From Chromobacterium sinusclupearum (GTDB taxonomy: Bacteria > Pseudomonadota > Gammaproteobacteria > Burkholderiales > Chromobacteriaceae), in contig NZ_PPTF01000030.1 of assembly GCF_002902845.1 (NCBI RefSeq), positions 1-64,000 on the forward strand: a DNA stretch of 64,000 nucleotides, written 5' to 3'. The position numbers were made by a program, and so were the translations under genes. The notes under the pieces were generated by a model. That model ran no database searches. It was not told where the DNA came from and was given only the letters and a program-made list of their open reading frames with translations. Shown in pieces: positions 6,867-15,703 of the stretch; position 1 is the first letter of the stretch, and every line of letters starts with the position of its first letter.

Positions 6867-7061
6867 ATGGCAGACCCGGCTGACATCAGGCCGGAGCCGC
6901 CGTTCGAGGTCAGCGACGACATGTGCTGCGGCAGCGGCTGCGAGCCGTGCATCCTGGACCTTCACCAGCAGGCGCTGCGCGAGTACCGCGCCCGGCTGGC
7001 GGCCTGGGAGCAGCGGCAGGCCGCCCCGCAGGCCGGAGGAGAATACGATGGTCGGCATTGA
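6867..7061 (+). CDS. Small Cys-rich oxidoreductase-like domain protein
   Basis: 64-aa protein with Cys20, Cys21, Cys25 and Cys28 in a CCGSGCEPC motif, then a helical LDLHQQALREYRARLAAWEQ segment. This matches the short oxidoreductase-like domain family found as small proteins in proteobacteria and at the N-terminus of some eukaryotic proteins. The biochemical role is not established; metal or redox chemistry at the cysteines is likely. It is coupled to the S4 gene before it and overlaps the next gene by 14 bp. Confidence 0.75.
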   Translation: MADPADIRPEPPFEVSDDMCCGSGCEPCILDLHQQALREYRARLAAWEQRQAAPQAGGEYDGRH

Positions 7062-7917
7062 CCTGCATTTTCATTCCCGCACCTCGGACGGCGCGCTGAC
7101 GCCGACCGAGGTGATAGACCGCGCCGCCTTGCGCCAGCCGGCGCTATTGGCGTTGACCGACCACGATTGCACCGGCGGCTTGGCCGAGGCCGCCGCGGCC
7201 GCGGCCAGGCATGGCATAGGCTTTTTGAACGGCGTCGAGATTTCGGTGAGCTGGGGCCGCCACACGGTGCATATCGTCGGGCTGGGGGTCGATCCTGAAA
7301 ACGCCGCGCTGGCTGCCGGGCTGCAAAGCATACGCGACGGTCGGCTGGAGCGGGCGCGGCAGATGGCGGACTCGCTGGCCGCTGCCGGCATCGCCGGTTG
7401 CCTCGAGGGCGCCATGCGCTGGTGCGACAATCCGGAAATGATCAGCCGCACCCACTTCGCCCGCCATCTGGTGGATTGCGGCGCGGTCAAGGACGTGCGC
7501 ACCGTGTTTCGCAAGTATCTGACGCCGGGCAAACCGGGCTACGTGGCCCACGAATGGGCCAGCCTGGAAGACGCCGTGGGCTGGATCGTCGGCGCCGGCG
7601 GCATGGCGGCCATCGCCCATCCCGGCCGCTACGACATGGGCCGCACCCTGATCGAACGGCTGATCCTGGACTTCAAGGCCGCAGGCGGGCAGGGCATAGA
7701 AGTGGCCAGCGGCAGCCATAGCCTGGACGATATGCACAAATTCGCGCTGCACGCGGACCGGCACGAGTTGTTCGCCAGCAGCGGCAGCGATTTCCACGCG
7801 CCGGGCGAGGGCGGCCGCGACGTCGGCCACACCGAGGATCTGCCGCCTATCTGCCGGCCGATCTGGCGCGAGCTGGATGCGCGCGTCTTGCGTCCGGCGG
7901 CGACACGACAAGGATAA
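7048..7917 (+). CDS. PHP-family 3',5'-nucleoside bisphosphate phosphatase (RNase AM/TrpH)
   Basis: 289-aa metal-dependent phosphoesterase of the PHP superfamily. Metal ligands are visible as HFH (residues 7-9), Asp14, TDHD (37-40), an AHPGR motif and the C-terminal SDFH. The family (E. coli YciV/TrpH, RNase AM) removes the 3'-phosphate from nucleoside 3',5'-bisphosphates and trims 5' ends of RNA; a close C. violaceum protein was characterised with the former activity. GGAGGA lies 9 bp before the ATG. It forms the common trpH-yciO pair with the next gene, 4 bp downstream. Confidence 0.9.
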   Translation: MVGIDLHFHSRTSDGALTPTEVIDRAALRQPALLALTDHDCTGGLAEAAAAAARHGIGFLNGVEISVSWGRHTVHIVGLGVDPENAALAAGLQSIRDGRLERARQMADSLAAAGIAGCLEGAMRWCDNPEMISRTHFARHLVDCGAVKDVRTVFRKYLTPGKPGYVAHEWASLEDAVGWIVGAGGMAAIAHPGRYDMGRTLIERLILDFKAAGGQGIEVASGSHSLDDMHKFALHADRHELFASSGSDFHAPGEGGRDVGHTEDLPPICRPIWRELDARVLRPAATRQG

Positions 7918-7921
7918 GAAC

Positions 7922-8545
7922 ATGGCGCAATTTTTTGTGATTCACCCCGATAATCCGCAGGCCAGGCTGATCCGCGAGGCGGTGAAGATCCTGCGCGAAG
8001 GCGGCGTGATCGTCTATCCCACCGACTCCTGTTACGCGCTGGGCTGCATGCTGGGCGACAAGGCGGCGCTGGAGCGCATCCTGGAGATTCGCGGCGTGGA
8101 CCTCAAGCAGCGGATGATGACGCTGGTGTGCCATGATCTGTCCGAACTGGCCAATTACGCCAAGGTGGACAACGGCCAGTTCCGCGTGCTGAAGTCCACC
8201 ACCCCGGGCAGCTATACCTTCATTCTGCAGGCCACGCGCGAGGTGCCGCGCCGCACGCTGCACCCCAAGCGTTCAACCATAGGCCTGAGAGTGCCGGACC
8301 ATAAAGTGGCGCTGGCCTTGCTGGAAGAGCTGGGCGAACCCATATTGTCCTGTACGCTGCTGCTGCCCGGCGACGTCGAACCGCTGTCCGATCCGTACGA
8401 AATCCGCGAGCGGCTGGAGCATGCGGTGGATGCGGTGATAGACGGCGGCTGGTGCGGCACCGAGCCGACCACCGTGATCGACATGACCGACGGCATGGAG
8501 CTGGTGCGCCAGGGCAAGGGTCCGCTGGCGCCGTTTGGTCTGTAA
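7922..8545 (+). CDS. yciO: YciO family protein (Sua5/YrdC-like)
   Basis: 207-aa protein matching E. coli YciO nearly end to end: FFVIHPDNPQARLI at the N-terminus, VIVYPTDSCYALGC, then TPGSYTFIL and the C-terminal PTTVID. The fold is that of threonylcarbamoyl-AMP synthase, acting in the t6A tRNA modification pathway, but YciO proteins are paralogues of TsaC and their exact role is less certain. The start MAQFFV agrees with the family; the AAGG/AAGA run just upstream serves as SD. Follows the RNase AM gene by 4 bp. Confidence 0.88.
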   Translation: MAQFFVIHPDNPQARLIREAVKILREGGVIVYPTDSCYALGCMLGDKAALERILEIRGVDLKQRMMTLVCHDLSELANYAKVDNGQFRVLKSTTPGSYTFILQATREVPRRTLHPKRSTIGLRVPDHKVALALLEELGEPILSCTLLLPGDVEPLSDPYEIRERLEHAVDAVIDGGWCGTEPTTVIDMTDGMELVRQGKGPLAPFGL

Positions 8546-8565
8546 CCCCATTGCAATAGGAAATC

Positions 8566-9207
8566 ATGCAGTCCCTTTCCCTGATTCAACAACTGGCGGT
8601 GTCCATTCTTCCCATCCTGTTCGCCATCACCATTCCGGCCGGCGCGCAGGCTTTCATGGCGGATTATCTGGGCGACCGCACCGCCTACATGACCGGCCGC
8701 CGAACCTTCAGCCCGCTGGCCCACATTGACCCCATCGGCTCCATCGCGTTGCCGTTGGCCGGCGTGGCCATGGGCGGCTTCATCATAGGCTGGCCCAAGT
8801 CGCTGCAATTCAATCCCGGCGCCATGCGCAAGCCGCGCAGCGCGCTGGCCAAGGTGGCGGTAGTGACGCCGCTGGCCAATCTGGTGATGGCGTTGCTGTG
8901 GGCCGGGGTGGCGGTGGCCGCCGACCATCTGTCGGTCTACTTCGGCGAGCCGCTGCAACTGATGGCGCTGATCGGCATCAAGGTCAATGTGGCGCTGATG
9001 ATCTTCACTTTGATCCCGCTGCCGCCGCTGCCGGGCGGCATCATTGTGCAGGCCTTGCTGCCGGCGCGCGCCGCCTGGCAGTTCTCCAAGGTGGAGCGCT
9101 ACAGCTTCTGGATACTGCTATTGCTGATGTTCAGCGGCATTCTGGGCAAGGTGCTGTTGCCGCTGGTGCAGGCCATCGTATTGCTGATTGTCGGCGCGGT
9201 GCTGTGA
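8566..9207 (+). CDS. Site-2 protease-like membrane protein lacking catalytic residues (pseudoprotease)
   Basis: 213-aa polytopic membrane protein that aligns residue for residue with the next gene, an M50 site-2 protease. The zinc motif HEAAH (24-28 in the paralogue) is PAGAQ here, and the zinc-ligand Asp156 of the second motif is Pro156 (LIPLPPLPGG). Other landmarks are kept: GDRTAYMTGR, HIDPIGS, MGGFIIGW and MRKPR. It cannot be a metalloprotease by the known mechanism, so a substrate-binding or regulatory role is inferred. The start has AGGAAA 7 bp upstream. Confidence 0.88.
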   Translation: MQSLSLIQQLAVSILPILFAITIPAGAQAFMADYLGDRTAYMTGRRTFSPLAHIDPIGSIALPLAGVAMGGFIIGWPKSLQFNPGAMRKPRSALAKVAVVTPLANLVMALLWAGVAVAADHLSVYFGEPLQLMALIGIKVNVALMIFTLIPLPPLPGGIIVQALLPARAAWQFSKVERYSFWILLLLMFSGILGKVLLPLVQAIVLLIVGAVL

Positions 9208-9265
9208 GCGCCGTTAAGCAAATGAACAGGCCGCGCACGCGCGGCCGGATAGACAAGGAGTGGGG

Positions 9266-9904
9266 ATGGATCTCGACCTGATGGTGCAGCGTGTCGCCAT
9301 TTATGCCTTGCCGGTGCTGCTGGCGATCACCATGCATGAGGCGGCGCACGCGTATGCGGCTCGCCGTTTTGGCGACAGCACGGCTTATATGATGGGCCGG
9401 ATGACGCTGAACCCGCTGAAACACATCGACCCGGTGGGCACGGTGCTGCTGCCGCTGTTGACCTTGTGGATGGGCGGTTTCGTGTTCGGCTGGGCCAAGC
9501 CGGTGCCGGTGAACTTCGGCGCGCTGCGCAAGCCGCGCCAGCACAGCCGCTGGGTGGCCGCCGCCGGGCCGGCCGCCAATTTCGCCATGACCATAGGCTG
9601 GACGCTGCTGCTGAAGCTGGCGCTGCATACCGACAATGCCTACACCGAGCCGCTGCTGCTGATGAGCAAGGCCGGCATCGCCATCAATATCTCGCTGATG
9701 CTGCTGAACCTGCTGCCCATCCTGCCGCTGGACGGCGGCCGCATCGTGGAGAGCCTGCTGCCGCCGGGCACGGCCTGGAAGTATTCCCAGACCGAGCGTT
9801 ACGGCATGTGGATACTGCTGCTGCTGATCGCCACCGGTTTGCTGGGCACCATCCTGCAACCGTTTTACCAGTTGATGTATCATCTGCTGCAACTGTTTTT
9901 CTAG
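9266..9904 (+). CDS. Site-2 protease family (M50B) intramembrane zinc metalloprotease
   Basis: 212-aa membrane protein of the compact S2P group without a PDZ domain. HEAAH at residues 24-28 and NLLPILPLDGG (Asp156) supply the zinc ligands. About five to six hydrophobic segments are seen. The start at 9266 follows AAGGAG with 5-bp spacing; an in-frame GTG at 9260 overlaps that site and is less likely. The substrate is unknown. It lies 58 bp downstream of its inactive paralogue and the two are probably co-transcribed. Confidence 0.9.
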   Translation: MDLDLMVQRVAIYALPVLLAITMHEAAHAYAARRFGDSTAYMMGRMTLNPLKHIDPVGTVLLPLLTLWMGGFVFGWAKPVPVNFGALRKPRQHSRWVAAAGPAANFAMTIGWTLLLKLALHTDNAYTEPLLLMSKAGIAINISLMLLNLLPILPLDGGRIVESLLPPGTAWKYSQTERYGMWILLLLIATGLLGTILQPFYQLMYHLLQLFF

Positions 9905-9921
9905 AACCCTGCGCGGGCCAG

Positions 9922-9947
9922 GCCGCCGGATGGTGCAGGCGGCTTTT
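9922..9947 (+). terminator. Weak hairpin with T4 after the S2P gene
   Basis: GCCGCC and GGCGGC (9922-9927, 9938-9943) pair around a 10-nt loop and are followed by TTTT. Moderate terminator in the 75 bp before trpS. Confidence 0.45.
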
Positions 9948-9979
9948 GCTTTCCCGCGGCCAATCGAGAGCACAATAAT

Positions 9980-11176
9980 ATGTCCGCCAACCGCATCCTT
10001 TCCGGCATGCGCCCCACCGGCAGCCTGCACCTTGGTCACTACCATGGCGTGATCAAGAACTGGGTGGAACTGCAGCATCATCACGAATGCTTCTTCATGG
10101 TGGCCGACTGGCACGCGCTGACGACCAATTTCGACGACGTCTCCATCATCGGCAAGTCGATCAACGAAATGGTGATCGACTGGCTGGCTTCCGGCGTCGA
10201 TCCGGAAAAGGCCACCATCTTCGTGCAGTCCAAAGTGCCGCAGCACGCGGAGCTGCACCTGGCCTTGTCCATGGTGACGCCCCTGGGCTGGCTGGAGCGG
10301 GTGCCCACCTACAAGGACCAGCTGGAGAAGCTGAGCCACAAAGACCTGACCACTTACGGCTTCCTCGGCTACCCGCTGCTGCAGGCGGCGGACATCCTGG
10401 TGTACAAGGCCGGCATGGTGCCGGTGGGCGAGGATCAGGTGCCGCACATCGAGCTGACGCGCGAAGTGGCGCGCCGCTTCAACCACATGTTCGGCCGCGA
10501 GCCCAATTTCGAGGAGCTGGCCCGCGCCGCCGTCAAGAAAATCGGCAAGAGCGGCAAGCTGTTCGAGCAGCTGCGCAACCGCTATCTGCAGGACGGCGAG
10601 GTGGAGGCCCTGGCGCAGGCGCGCGACATCCTGGCCGCCAGCCAGAACCTGGGCAACGCCGACCGCGAACGCTTGTTCGGCTGGCTGGAAAACAAGGGCA
10701 AGAGCATCCTGTCCGAGTGCGAGGCCAAGCTGACCGCCGCCTCCAAGATGCCGGGCCTGGATGGCCAGAAGATGTCCAAGTCTTACGGCAACACCATCAC
10801 CATGCGCGAAGCGCCGGAAACGGTGAGCAAGAAAATCCGCGGCATGCCGACCGATCCGGCGCGCGTGCGGCGCACCGATCCGGGCACCCCATCCAAATGC
10901 CCGGTGTGGCAGCTGCATGAGGTGTACAGCGACGGCGCAACCAAGGAATGGGTCAAGGCGGGCTGTACCAGCGCCGGCATCGGCTGTCTGGATTGCAAGC
11001 AGCCGGTGATCGACGCCGTCGTGCGCGAGCAGCAGCCGATGTTCGAGCGCGCCGAGAAATACCTGGCCAATCCCAAGCTGGTCACGGAAATCCTGGCCGA
11101 CGGCAATGCCCGCGCCGAGAAAGTGGCGCGTGAAACCATGGGCGAGGTGCGCGCGGCGATGGGCTTGGGCTACTGA
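9980..11176 (+). CDS. trpS: Tryptophanyl-tRNA synthetase
   Basis: Class I aminoacyl-tRNA synthetase charging tRNA-Trp. 398 aa, longer than the roughly 334-aa E. coli type and like the extended form common in beta- and gammaproteobacteria. The HIGH-type motif HLGH is at residues 17-20 and KMSKS at 264-268. The tail contains CTSAGIGCLDCK, which could hold a metal but has no proven role. It converges on the soluble chemoreceptor gene. Confidence 0.95.
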   Translation: MSANRILSGMRPTGSLHLGHYHGVIKNWVELQHHHECFFMVADWHALTTNFDDVSIIGKSINEMVIDWLASGVDPEKATIFVQSKVPQHAELHLALSMVTPLGWLERVPTYKDQLEKLSHKDLTTYGFLGYPLLQAADILVYKAGMVPVGEDQVPHIELTREVARRFNHMFGREPNFEELARAAVKKIGKSGKLFEQLRNRYLQDGEVEALAQARDILAASQNLGNADRERLFGWLENKGKSILSECEAKLTAASKMPGLDGQKMSKSYGNTITMREAPETVSKKIRGMPTDPARVRRTDPGTPSKCPVWQLHEVYSDGATKEWVKAGCTSAGIGCLDCKQPVIDAVVREQQPMFERAEKYLANPKLVTEILADGNARAEKVARETMGEVRAAMGLGY

Positions 11177-11205
11177 GCCGGCGGCTCTGGTCTTGATGCC
11201 GGTTT

Positions 11206-11226
11206 GCGCCGTCCGCTGGACGGCGC
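11206..11226. terminator. GC-rich hairpin between convergent trpS and chemoreceptor genes
   Basis: GCGCCGTCC-GCT-GGACGGCGC forms a 9-bp stem in the 55-bp gap. T-runs are poor on both sides, so efficiency is uncertain. Confidence 0.45.
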
Positions 11227-11231
11227 CCGGC

Positions 11232-12557
11232 TCAGTTTTGTTGCAGCAGCTCCGACACCTCGCGCACGACTTGCACCACATCGCGCGCGCCGCTGCGGAT
11301 TTCCTGAATCGCGCCGCGCGCCTGGTCGGCCAGCTGCAGGCTGTTGTCGGCCAGCGTCTGCATCTGTTGCATCGCCTCGATCGCCGAGCGGGAGTCGTCC
11401 TGAATGCTCTTGACGATGCCGGAAATCTCCCCGGTGGACTGGCTGGTGCGTTCCGCCAATTTTCTCACTTCATCCGCCACCACGGCGAAGCCGCGGCCCA
11501 TCTCGCCGGCGCGCGCCGCCTCGATCGCCGCGTTCAGCGCCAAGAGATTGGTCTGATCGGCGATGTCGCTGATGGTGTCCACGATGCTGCCGATCTGCGT
11601 GGAGCTGTCGCCCAGCTTGGCCAGGATGCCGGACGAGGTTTCCACGCTGCCGGCCACCCGGTTGATTTCGCTGGCGGCCTGTTCCAGCACCGATGAGCCT
11701 TGAATCGACAGCTGTTCGGTGTTCTGCGAGGCCTCTACCGCGCTTTGCGCGTTTTCCGCCTGTTGCCGCAGTCGCAGCATCTGCTCGCTGATATCGCTGG
11801 CGAACTTCACCACCCGCACCGGCCGACCGTCCGGGTCCAGCACCGGGTTGTAGGTGGCCTGCAGCCACACCGTCTCGCCGTTCTTGCGCAGGCGGCGGAA
11901 CTGCCCCTCCATAAAGCGCCCCTGCCTGAGCTGTTGCCAGAGTTTCCCGTATTCCGGGCTGGCGGCGTACGTTGCCTCGCACAGCATGCGGTGGTGTTTG
12001 CCTATCAGCTCGCCGCGCCCATAGCCGAATACCTTCAAAAAGTTATCGTTGGCGTCGAGGATATTGCCGTCCAGATCGAATTCGATGCGCGCCATCGAGT
12101 GGTCTATCGCCTGGCGCAAGGCCAGACTGTCCTGCTCCGCGCGGACCTGGGCGGTGATGTCGACCGCCACTTTGATCACGCCTGTCACCCGCCCGGATTG
12201 ATCGCGAATCGGCGAGTAATTGGCTTCCAGCCAAACTTCCGAACCATCCTTGCGCAGCCGCAGAATGCGGCCGGATTGAAATTCGCCATGACCCAGCTTT
12301 TGCCAGAACTCGCGATAAGCCGGACTGGCCGCGTACGCCTGGGTGCAAAAGATGCGGTGGTGCTGGCCGGCGATGTCCTGCATCTGGTAACCCATCGCCC
12401 GCAGAAAGTGTTCGTTGGCATGGCGGATGGTGCCGTCGACAGAGAATTCGATCACCGCCATCGAGCGATCGATGGCCGCGAGCCGGCTGCGGGCTTGCTC
12501 CAGTTCCAAGCGGGCGGCGTCGAGTTCGCGGGAGAGGCCGCGGTTGAAAAATGACAT
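11232..12557 (-). CDS. Soluble PAS-PAS methyl-accepting chemotaxis protein (BdlA-like)
   Basis: 441-aa chemoreceptor with no signal peptide or membrane segment. Two PAS/PAC domains (about 25-135 and 150-255), similar to each other (RMLRKDGxxVWL-type segments in both), are followed by a methyl-accepting signalling domain with the conserved hairpin tip around [20 protein letters not shown]. The architecture is that of Pseudomonas BdlA, a cytoplasmic receptor for redox or energy state that promotes biofilm dispersal. A function in energy taxis or dispersal is inferred from that likeness. A single-gene unit. Confidence 0.87.
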   Translation of the reverse strand: MSFFNRGLSRELDAARLELEQARSRLAAIDRSMAVIEFSVDGTIRHANEHFLRAMGYQMQDIAGQHHRIFCTQAYAASPAYREFWQKLGHGEFQSGRILRLRKDGSEVWLEANYSPIRDQSGRVTGVIKVAVDITAQVRAEQDSLALRQAIDHSMARIEFDLDGNILDANDNFLKVFGYGRGELIGKHHRMLCEATYAASPEYGKLWQQLRQGRFMEGQFRRLRKNGETVWLQATYNPVLDPDGRPVRVVKFASDISEQMLRLRQQAENAQSAVEASQNTEQLSIQGSSVLEQAASEINRVAGSVETSSGILAKLGDSSTQIGSIVDTISDIADQTNLLALNAAIEAARAGEMGRGFAVVADEVRKLAERTSQSTGEISGIVKSIQDDSRSAIEAMQQMQTLADNSLQLADQARGAIQEIRSGARDVVQVVREVSELLQQN

Positions 12558-12678
12558 GGCGTGTTCCTTGAGAAAACCATCAAACCTGCGCGCCGTGCCC
12601 GGCGAAGGATGGATTTGGACATGACTGCATAGTCAATACTAGTAGAAATACTGATCGTTATTATGGGCCATGCCATGG

Positions 12679-12706
12679 AAAAAGCGCCCGGTTTCAGCGG
12701 GCGCTT
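12679..12706 (-). terminator. Intrinsic terminator of the TonB-dependent receptor gene
   Basis: On the minus strand a 9-bp stem AAGCGCCCG/CGGGCGCTT (12682-12690 with 12698-12706, 7-nt loop) ends in a T-run read from the A-run at 12679-12684. It lies 36 bp after the receptor stop codon. Confidence 0.8.
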
Positions 12707-12741
12707 CTGATACGGACGGACGGCCGATGGGCAAGCGAGAG

Positions 12742-15330
12742 TCAGTCCAGCTTGTATTGCGCGCCCAGTATGAACGTGCGGCCGGTAGGGTCGTACTGGC
12801 TGGAGTCGAAGTAGACGCCGCTATGGGCATCCCAAGGCGGGCGCTTGTTGGTCAGGTTTTCCACCGCGGCGGTCAGCGTCAGCCGTTTGAAGCCCTTGTA
12901 GCTGGCGCTGAAGTTGAAGGTGTCTGAACCCTTGACCCAAGCCTGATCGTTGTCGTCGTCGCGGGTGGCCTGGGTATAGCCATTGGTATGGAACCAGGTC
13001 AGCGTGCCGCTCCAGTCGCGGGCCTCCCAGTTGGCAGAAGTCTGGCCCTTCCAGCGCGGCAGCGCGCCGTGGACATTGCTGCCGGCGCCTTCCACTTGCG
13101 GACCGTTTTGCTGCAGCGGCTTGCTGAACGACAGCAGCCGGGTCCATTGGGCGGCCAGCGTCAGTTTGCCGGGCGCGAATTTCCAGCTTTGCGACAGCTC
13201 CAGATCAAAGCCCGAGGTGCTTTGCGAACTGAGGTTGATGAATTTCTGGGAGATCGATTGCAAGCGGCCCTGGCTGTCGCGCACCACTTGGCCAGGGTAG
13301 GCCTGCGGGTTGCGAATCAGCGTTTCGGGATCTTCCAGCCCGATGACGTCTTTCTGGCGGATGCGATAGTAATCGACGCCAATGCTGGTGCTGGCGGTGG
13401 GGGAGAAGACAAAGCCCAGGTTCAGGTTGTTCGAGCGCTCCGGCTGGATGGCCGGATTGGCCACCACCAGGTGGGTGAACGATACCGAACGCCCCGGCGT
13501 CACCGGGTCGAATGGGTCCTGGGCGCTGCTGTAGCTCACGGCGGTGCTCTGGGTGATTTCCGGCAGCGAGGGCGCGCGGAAGCCTTTGGACACCGAGCCG
13601 CGCAGCGTCAGGCTTTCCAGCGGCTGATAGCGCAGGCCCAGCTTGGGCGAGAAGGCGTTGCCGAAGTCGCTGTAGTGGTCGGCGCGGGCGGCCGCGCTCA
13701 GCGACAGGTTCTTCAGCAGCGGAACGTTCAGTTCCGAGTAAGCCGCCTGGATCAGCCGCGAGCCGTCGATCAGATCCAGCGCCGGACGCAGCTCGGTGCC
13801 GCTCAGCACTTGCCAGGAGGTGCCGGCGTTCATGACTTCGCGCCGCAGCTGGTAGCCGGCGGCGAAGCCGATCGGTCCCGCCGGCAGCCGGCCAAGCTCG
13901 GTGCTGGCGGTGGCGTCCAGGCTCATCACGCGGTAGTAAGCCGGGCGCAGGGTGTTGATGCGCAGGCTGTCCTTGACCGCCTCGCTGTTTTTCGAGGGAT
14001 CGGTGAAGCTGTAGCCGCCGTTCTGCAGCAGGGCTTCATAGGCGTAGCGGTTGACGAAGTTGTAGGCGTATTCGCGCAGCCGGCTGTCGGAATACAGGCC
14101 GGAGACGTCCCAGTCCCATTTGTCGCCGCTGCCCTTGACGCCGGCCAGCAGGCGGCGGAACGAGGTGCTGTCGGTCTTGTCGCGCTCGCCCTGTCCGAAC
14201 AGCACCGTGCTGAACGGCGTAGGCGCGGCGTTCGGGTTGTCGGGATGGCCGACCGGCAGGGTGGTGCTGATCGGCACCAGTTGTTGATGGGCGGCGTCCC
14301 AGGCGCGAAGCGAGCTGGTGAGCGACAGCGGACCGGCGAAGATGGCGCTGGCGTGGCTGGCGCCGTACAGGAATTCGGCATAGGCATCGGCGGCGGCGTT
14401 CAGCCGGTAGCTGCCGTGCAGGGCGGCGTGATAGCGCTCGATGGCCGGCATCAGCGTGGTGTACTGCGCCGGGTTGTAGGCCCAGACGCGGCCGCTCTTT
14501 GCCGGGTTCAGGGTCGAGTAGTCAGTATCCTGCAGCGGGCCTATGGCCTTGGGGAAGCGATTGGTCGGGTCCGATCCATAGTAGTTGGTGACAGTCCGGT
14601 TCAGCGCGCCGCCGGGCAAACCGCGAAAATCGTTGTCCTTCAGCCAGGACACGTCGGTCTGGTCCAGCCGGCCGCGCTTTTGCGAATCGAAAGCGAACCA
14701 GACGTTGTAGCCGTCTTGTTCCAGGTCTCCCTTGCCGGCCAGCAGATTGAACTTCTGCTGATTCTGGCCGGTGCTGCTGTCGCGGCTGAACTCCACGCCG
14801 GCTTCGGCGCCCTGGTAGTCCGGGTAGAGGATGATGTTGACCACGCCGGCGATGGCGTCCGATCCGTAAATGGCCGAGGCGCCGTCCTTCAGAATCTCGA
14901 TGCGTTTGACGGCTTTCAGCGGCAGCGCATTCAAGTCCACAAAGGTTTCCTGCAGCTCCTGCGCGGTGGCGTAATTGGAAACCCGCTTGCCGTTGACCAG
15001 CACCAGGGTATTGCGCTGGCCCAGGCCGCGCAGCGAAACGCCGGCGGTGCCGGCGGAGAAACTGCCGGTGACTTGTTCGTTGAAGCTGTTGCCGCTGTTA
15101 ACCGCCAGCGATCGCAGCACGTCCGGCAGGTCGGCTTTGCCGCTTTTGGCGATGTCGGCGGCGGTGATCACCTGGACCGGATTGGCCTTGGCTTTGGAGC
15201 TGGCGCGAATGTTGCTGCCTGTGATGGTGACGCGTTCCAGGGTGTTGTCGGGCGCGGACGAATCGGCGGCGAAGGCGGAAAAAGGCAAAGCGGCGCCCAG
15301 CCCGGCCAGCAGCAGGGAGTGTTTCATCAT
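12742..15330 (-). CDS. TonB-dependent outer-membrane receptor
   Basis: 862-aa outer-membrane gated channel for a ligand not identifiable from sequence. A signal peptide (about 1-21, cleaving after AFA) is followed by a TonB-box-like stretch near LERVTITGS, a plug domain (about 30-170, with PVQVITAADI, SLRGLG and LVLVNGKRV) and a long beta-barrel. The plug belongs to the broad group with VEILKDGASAIYGSDAI-like signatures, shared by receptors for siderophores, peptides and sugars. Two adjacent ATGs (15330, 15327) are possible starts. There is no transporter neighbour to suggest the ligand. Confidence 0.9.
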   Translation of the reverse strand: MMKHSLLLAGLGAALPFSAFAADSSAPDNTLERVTITGSNIRASSKAKANPVQVITAADIAKSGKADLPDVLRSLAVNSGNSFNEQVTGSFSAGTAGVSLRGLGQRNTLVLVNGKRVSNYATAQELQETFVDLNALPLKAVKRIEILKDGASAIYGSDAIAGVVNIILYPDYQGAEAGVEFSRDSSTGQNQQKFNLLAGKGDLEQDGYNVWFAFDSQKRGRLDQTDVSWLKDNDFRGLPGGALNRTVTNYYGSDPTNRFPKAIGPLQDTDYSTLNPAKSGRVWAYNPAQYTTLMPAIERYHAALHGSYRLNAAADAYAEFLYGASHASAIFAGPLSLTSSLRAWDAAHQQLVPISTTLPVGHPDNPNAAPTPFSTVLFGQGERDKTDSTSFRRLLAGVKGSGDKWDWDVSGLYSDSRLREYAYNFVNRYAYEALLQNGGYSFTDPSKNSEAVKDSLRINTLRPAYYRVMSLDATASTELGRLPAGPIGFAAGYQLRREVMNAGTSWQVLSGTELRPALDLIDGSRLIQAAYSELNVPLLKNLSLSAAARADHYSDFGNAFSPKLGLRYQPLESLTLRGSVSKGFRAPSLPEITQSTAVSYSSAQDPFDPVTPGRSVSFTHLVVANPAIQPERSNNLNLGFVFSPTASTSIGVDYYRIRQKDVIGLEDPETLIRNPQAYPGQVVRDSQGRLQSISQKFINLSSQSTSGFDLELSQSWKFAPGKLTLAAQWTRLLSFSKPLQQNGPQVEGAGSNVHGALPRWKGQTSANWEARDWSGTLTWFHTNGYTQATRDDDNDQAWVKGSDTFNFSASYKGFKRLTLTAAVENLTNKRPPWDAHSGVYFDSSQYDPTGRTFILGAQYKLD

Positions 15331-15459
15331 GGATGAGGCTTTCTTTGTTATCGGTTTGCGGTATGCGGGTGTGCCTGCCCGGCAAGTCTTGCGATCAGCC
15401 GGGCAGGCCGCGACAGCGGAATGCGAGGAGGAAAATCAGCGGAGTGGAAGGCATCTTTG

Positions 15460-15495
15460 GATACAAAATACATAATCTGATATGCAAAATGTATC
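15460..15495. promoter_or_regulatory. Imperfect AT-rich inverted repeat, operator candidate for the TonB receptor
   Basis: GATACA at 15460-15465 is mirrored by TGTATC at 15490-15495, and the AT-rich interior also shows partial symmetry. It lies 130-165 bp before the receptor start. It resembles neither a strong Fur box nor another box I can name. Confidence 0.35.
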
Positions 15496-15628
15496 AATGC
15501 GAATCGGGGGTGTGAAATGAAAGATTGCGCTTAGCTAATCACGGGGGCGGGATAGGGTATGAGGCTGGCCGGTGGCATGCGCCTGAGGCAGGCACGGCTG
15601 ATGCGTACAAGCCGCTTGGAGTGGCGCC

Positions 15629-15656
15629 CACGCAGGGCAAGGGGCTGCCCTGCGTG
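15629..15656 (-). terminator. Hairpin downstream of flgA
   Basis: Perfect 11-bp stem CACGCAGGGCA/TGCCCTGCGTG with a 6-nt loop, 48 bp after the flgA stop. No U-tract is present on the flgA strand, so it is a stabilising or weak terminator hairpin. Confidence 0.45.
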
Positions 15657-15703
15657 TGTTGTTGACAACAAACAGCGCGGGCTGCGCCGCGCTCCGGCGC
15701 GCC

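Larger units (their letters stand above)
15331..15703. other. Gene-free region upstream of the TonB receptor and downstream of flgA
   Basis: About 370 bp. It holds a 36-bp imperfect inverted repeat at 15460-15495 and a perfect 11-bp stem hairpin at 15629-15656. I recognise no gene in it. Confidence 0.55.

Noticed and set aside
9131..11281. A 716-codon minus-strand frame antisense to the S2P and trpS genes
   Set aside because: It crosses two solid plus-strand genes and encodes no recognisable domain.
12988..15336. A 782-codon open frame on the plus strand antisense to the TonB receptor
   Set aside because: The minus-strand reading has a signal peptide, plug and barrel motifs; the plus frame is a composition shadow of G+C-rich DNA with no recognisable domain.
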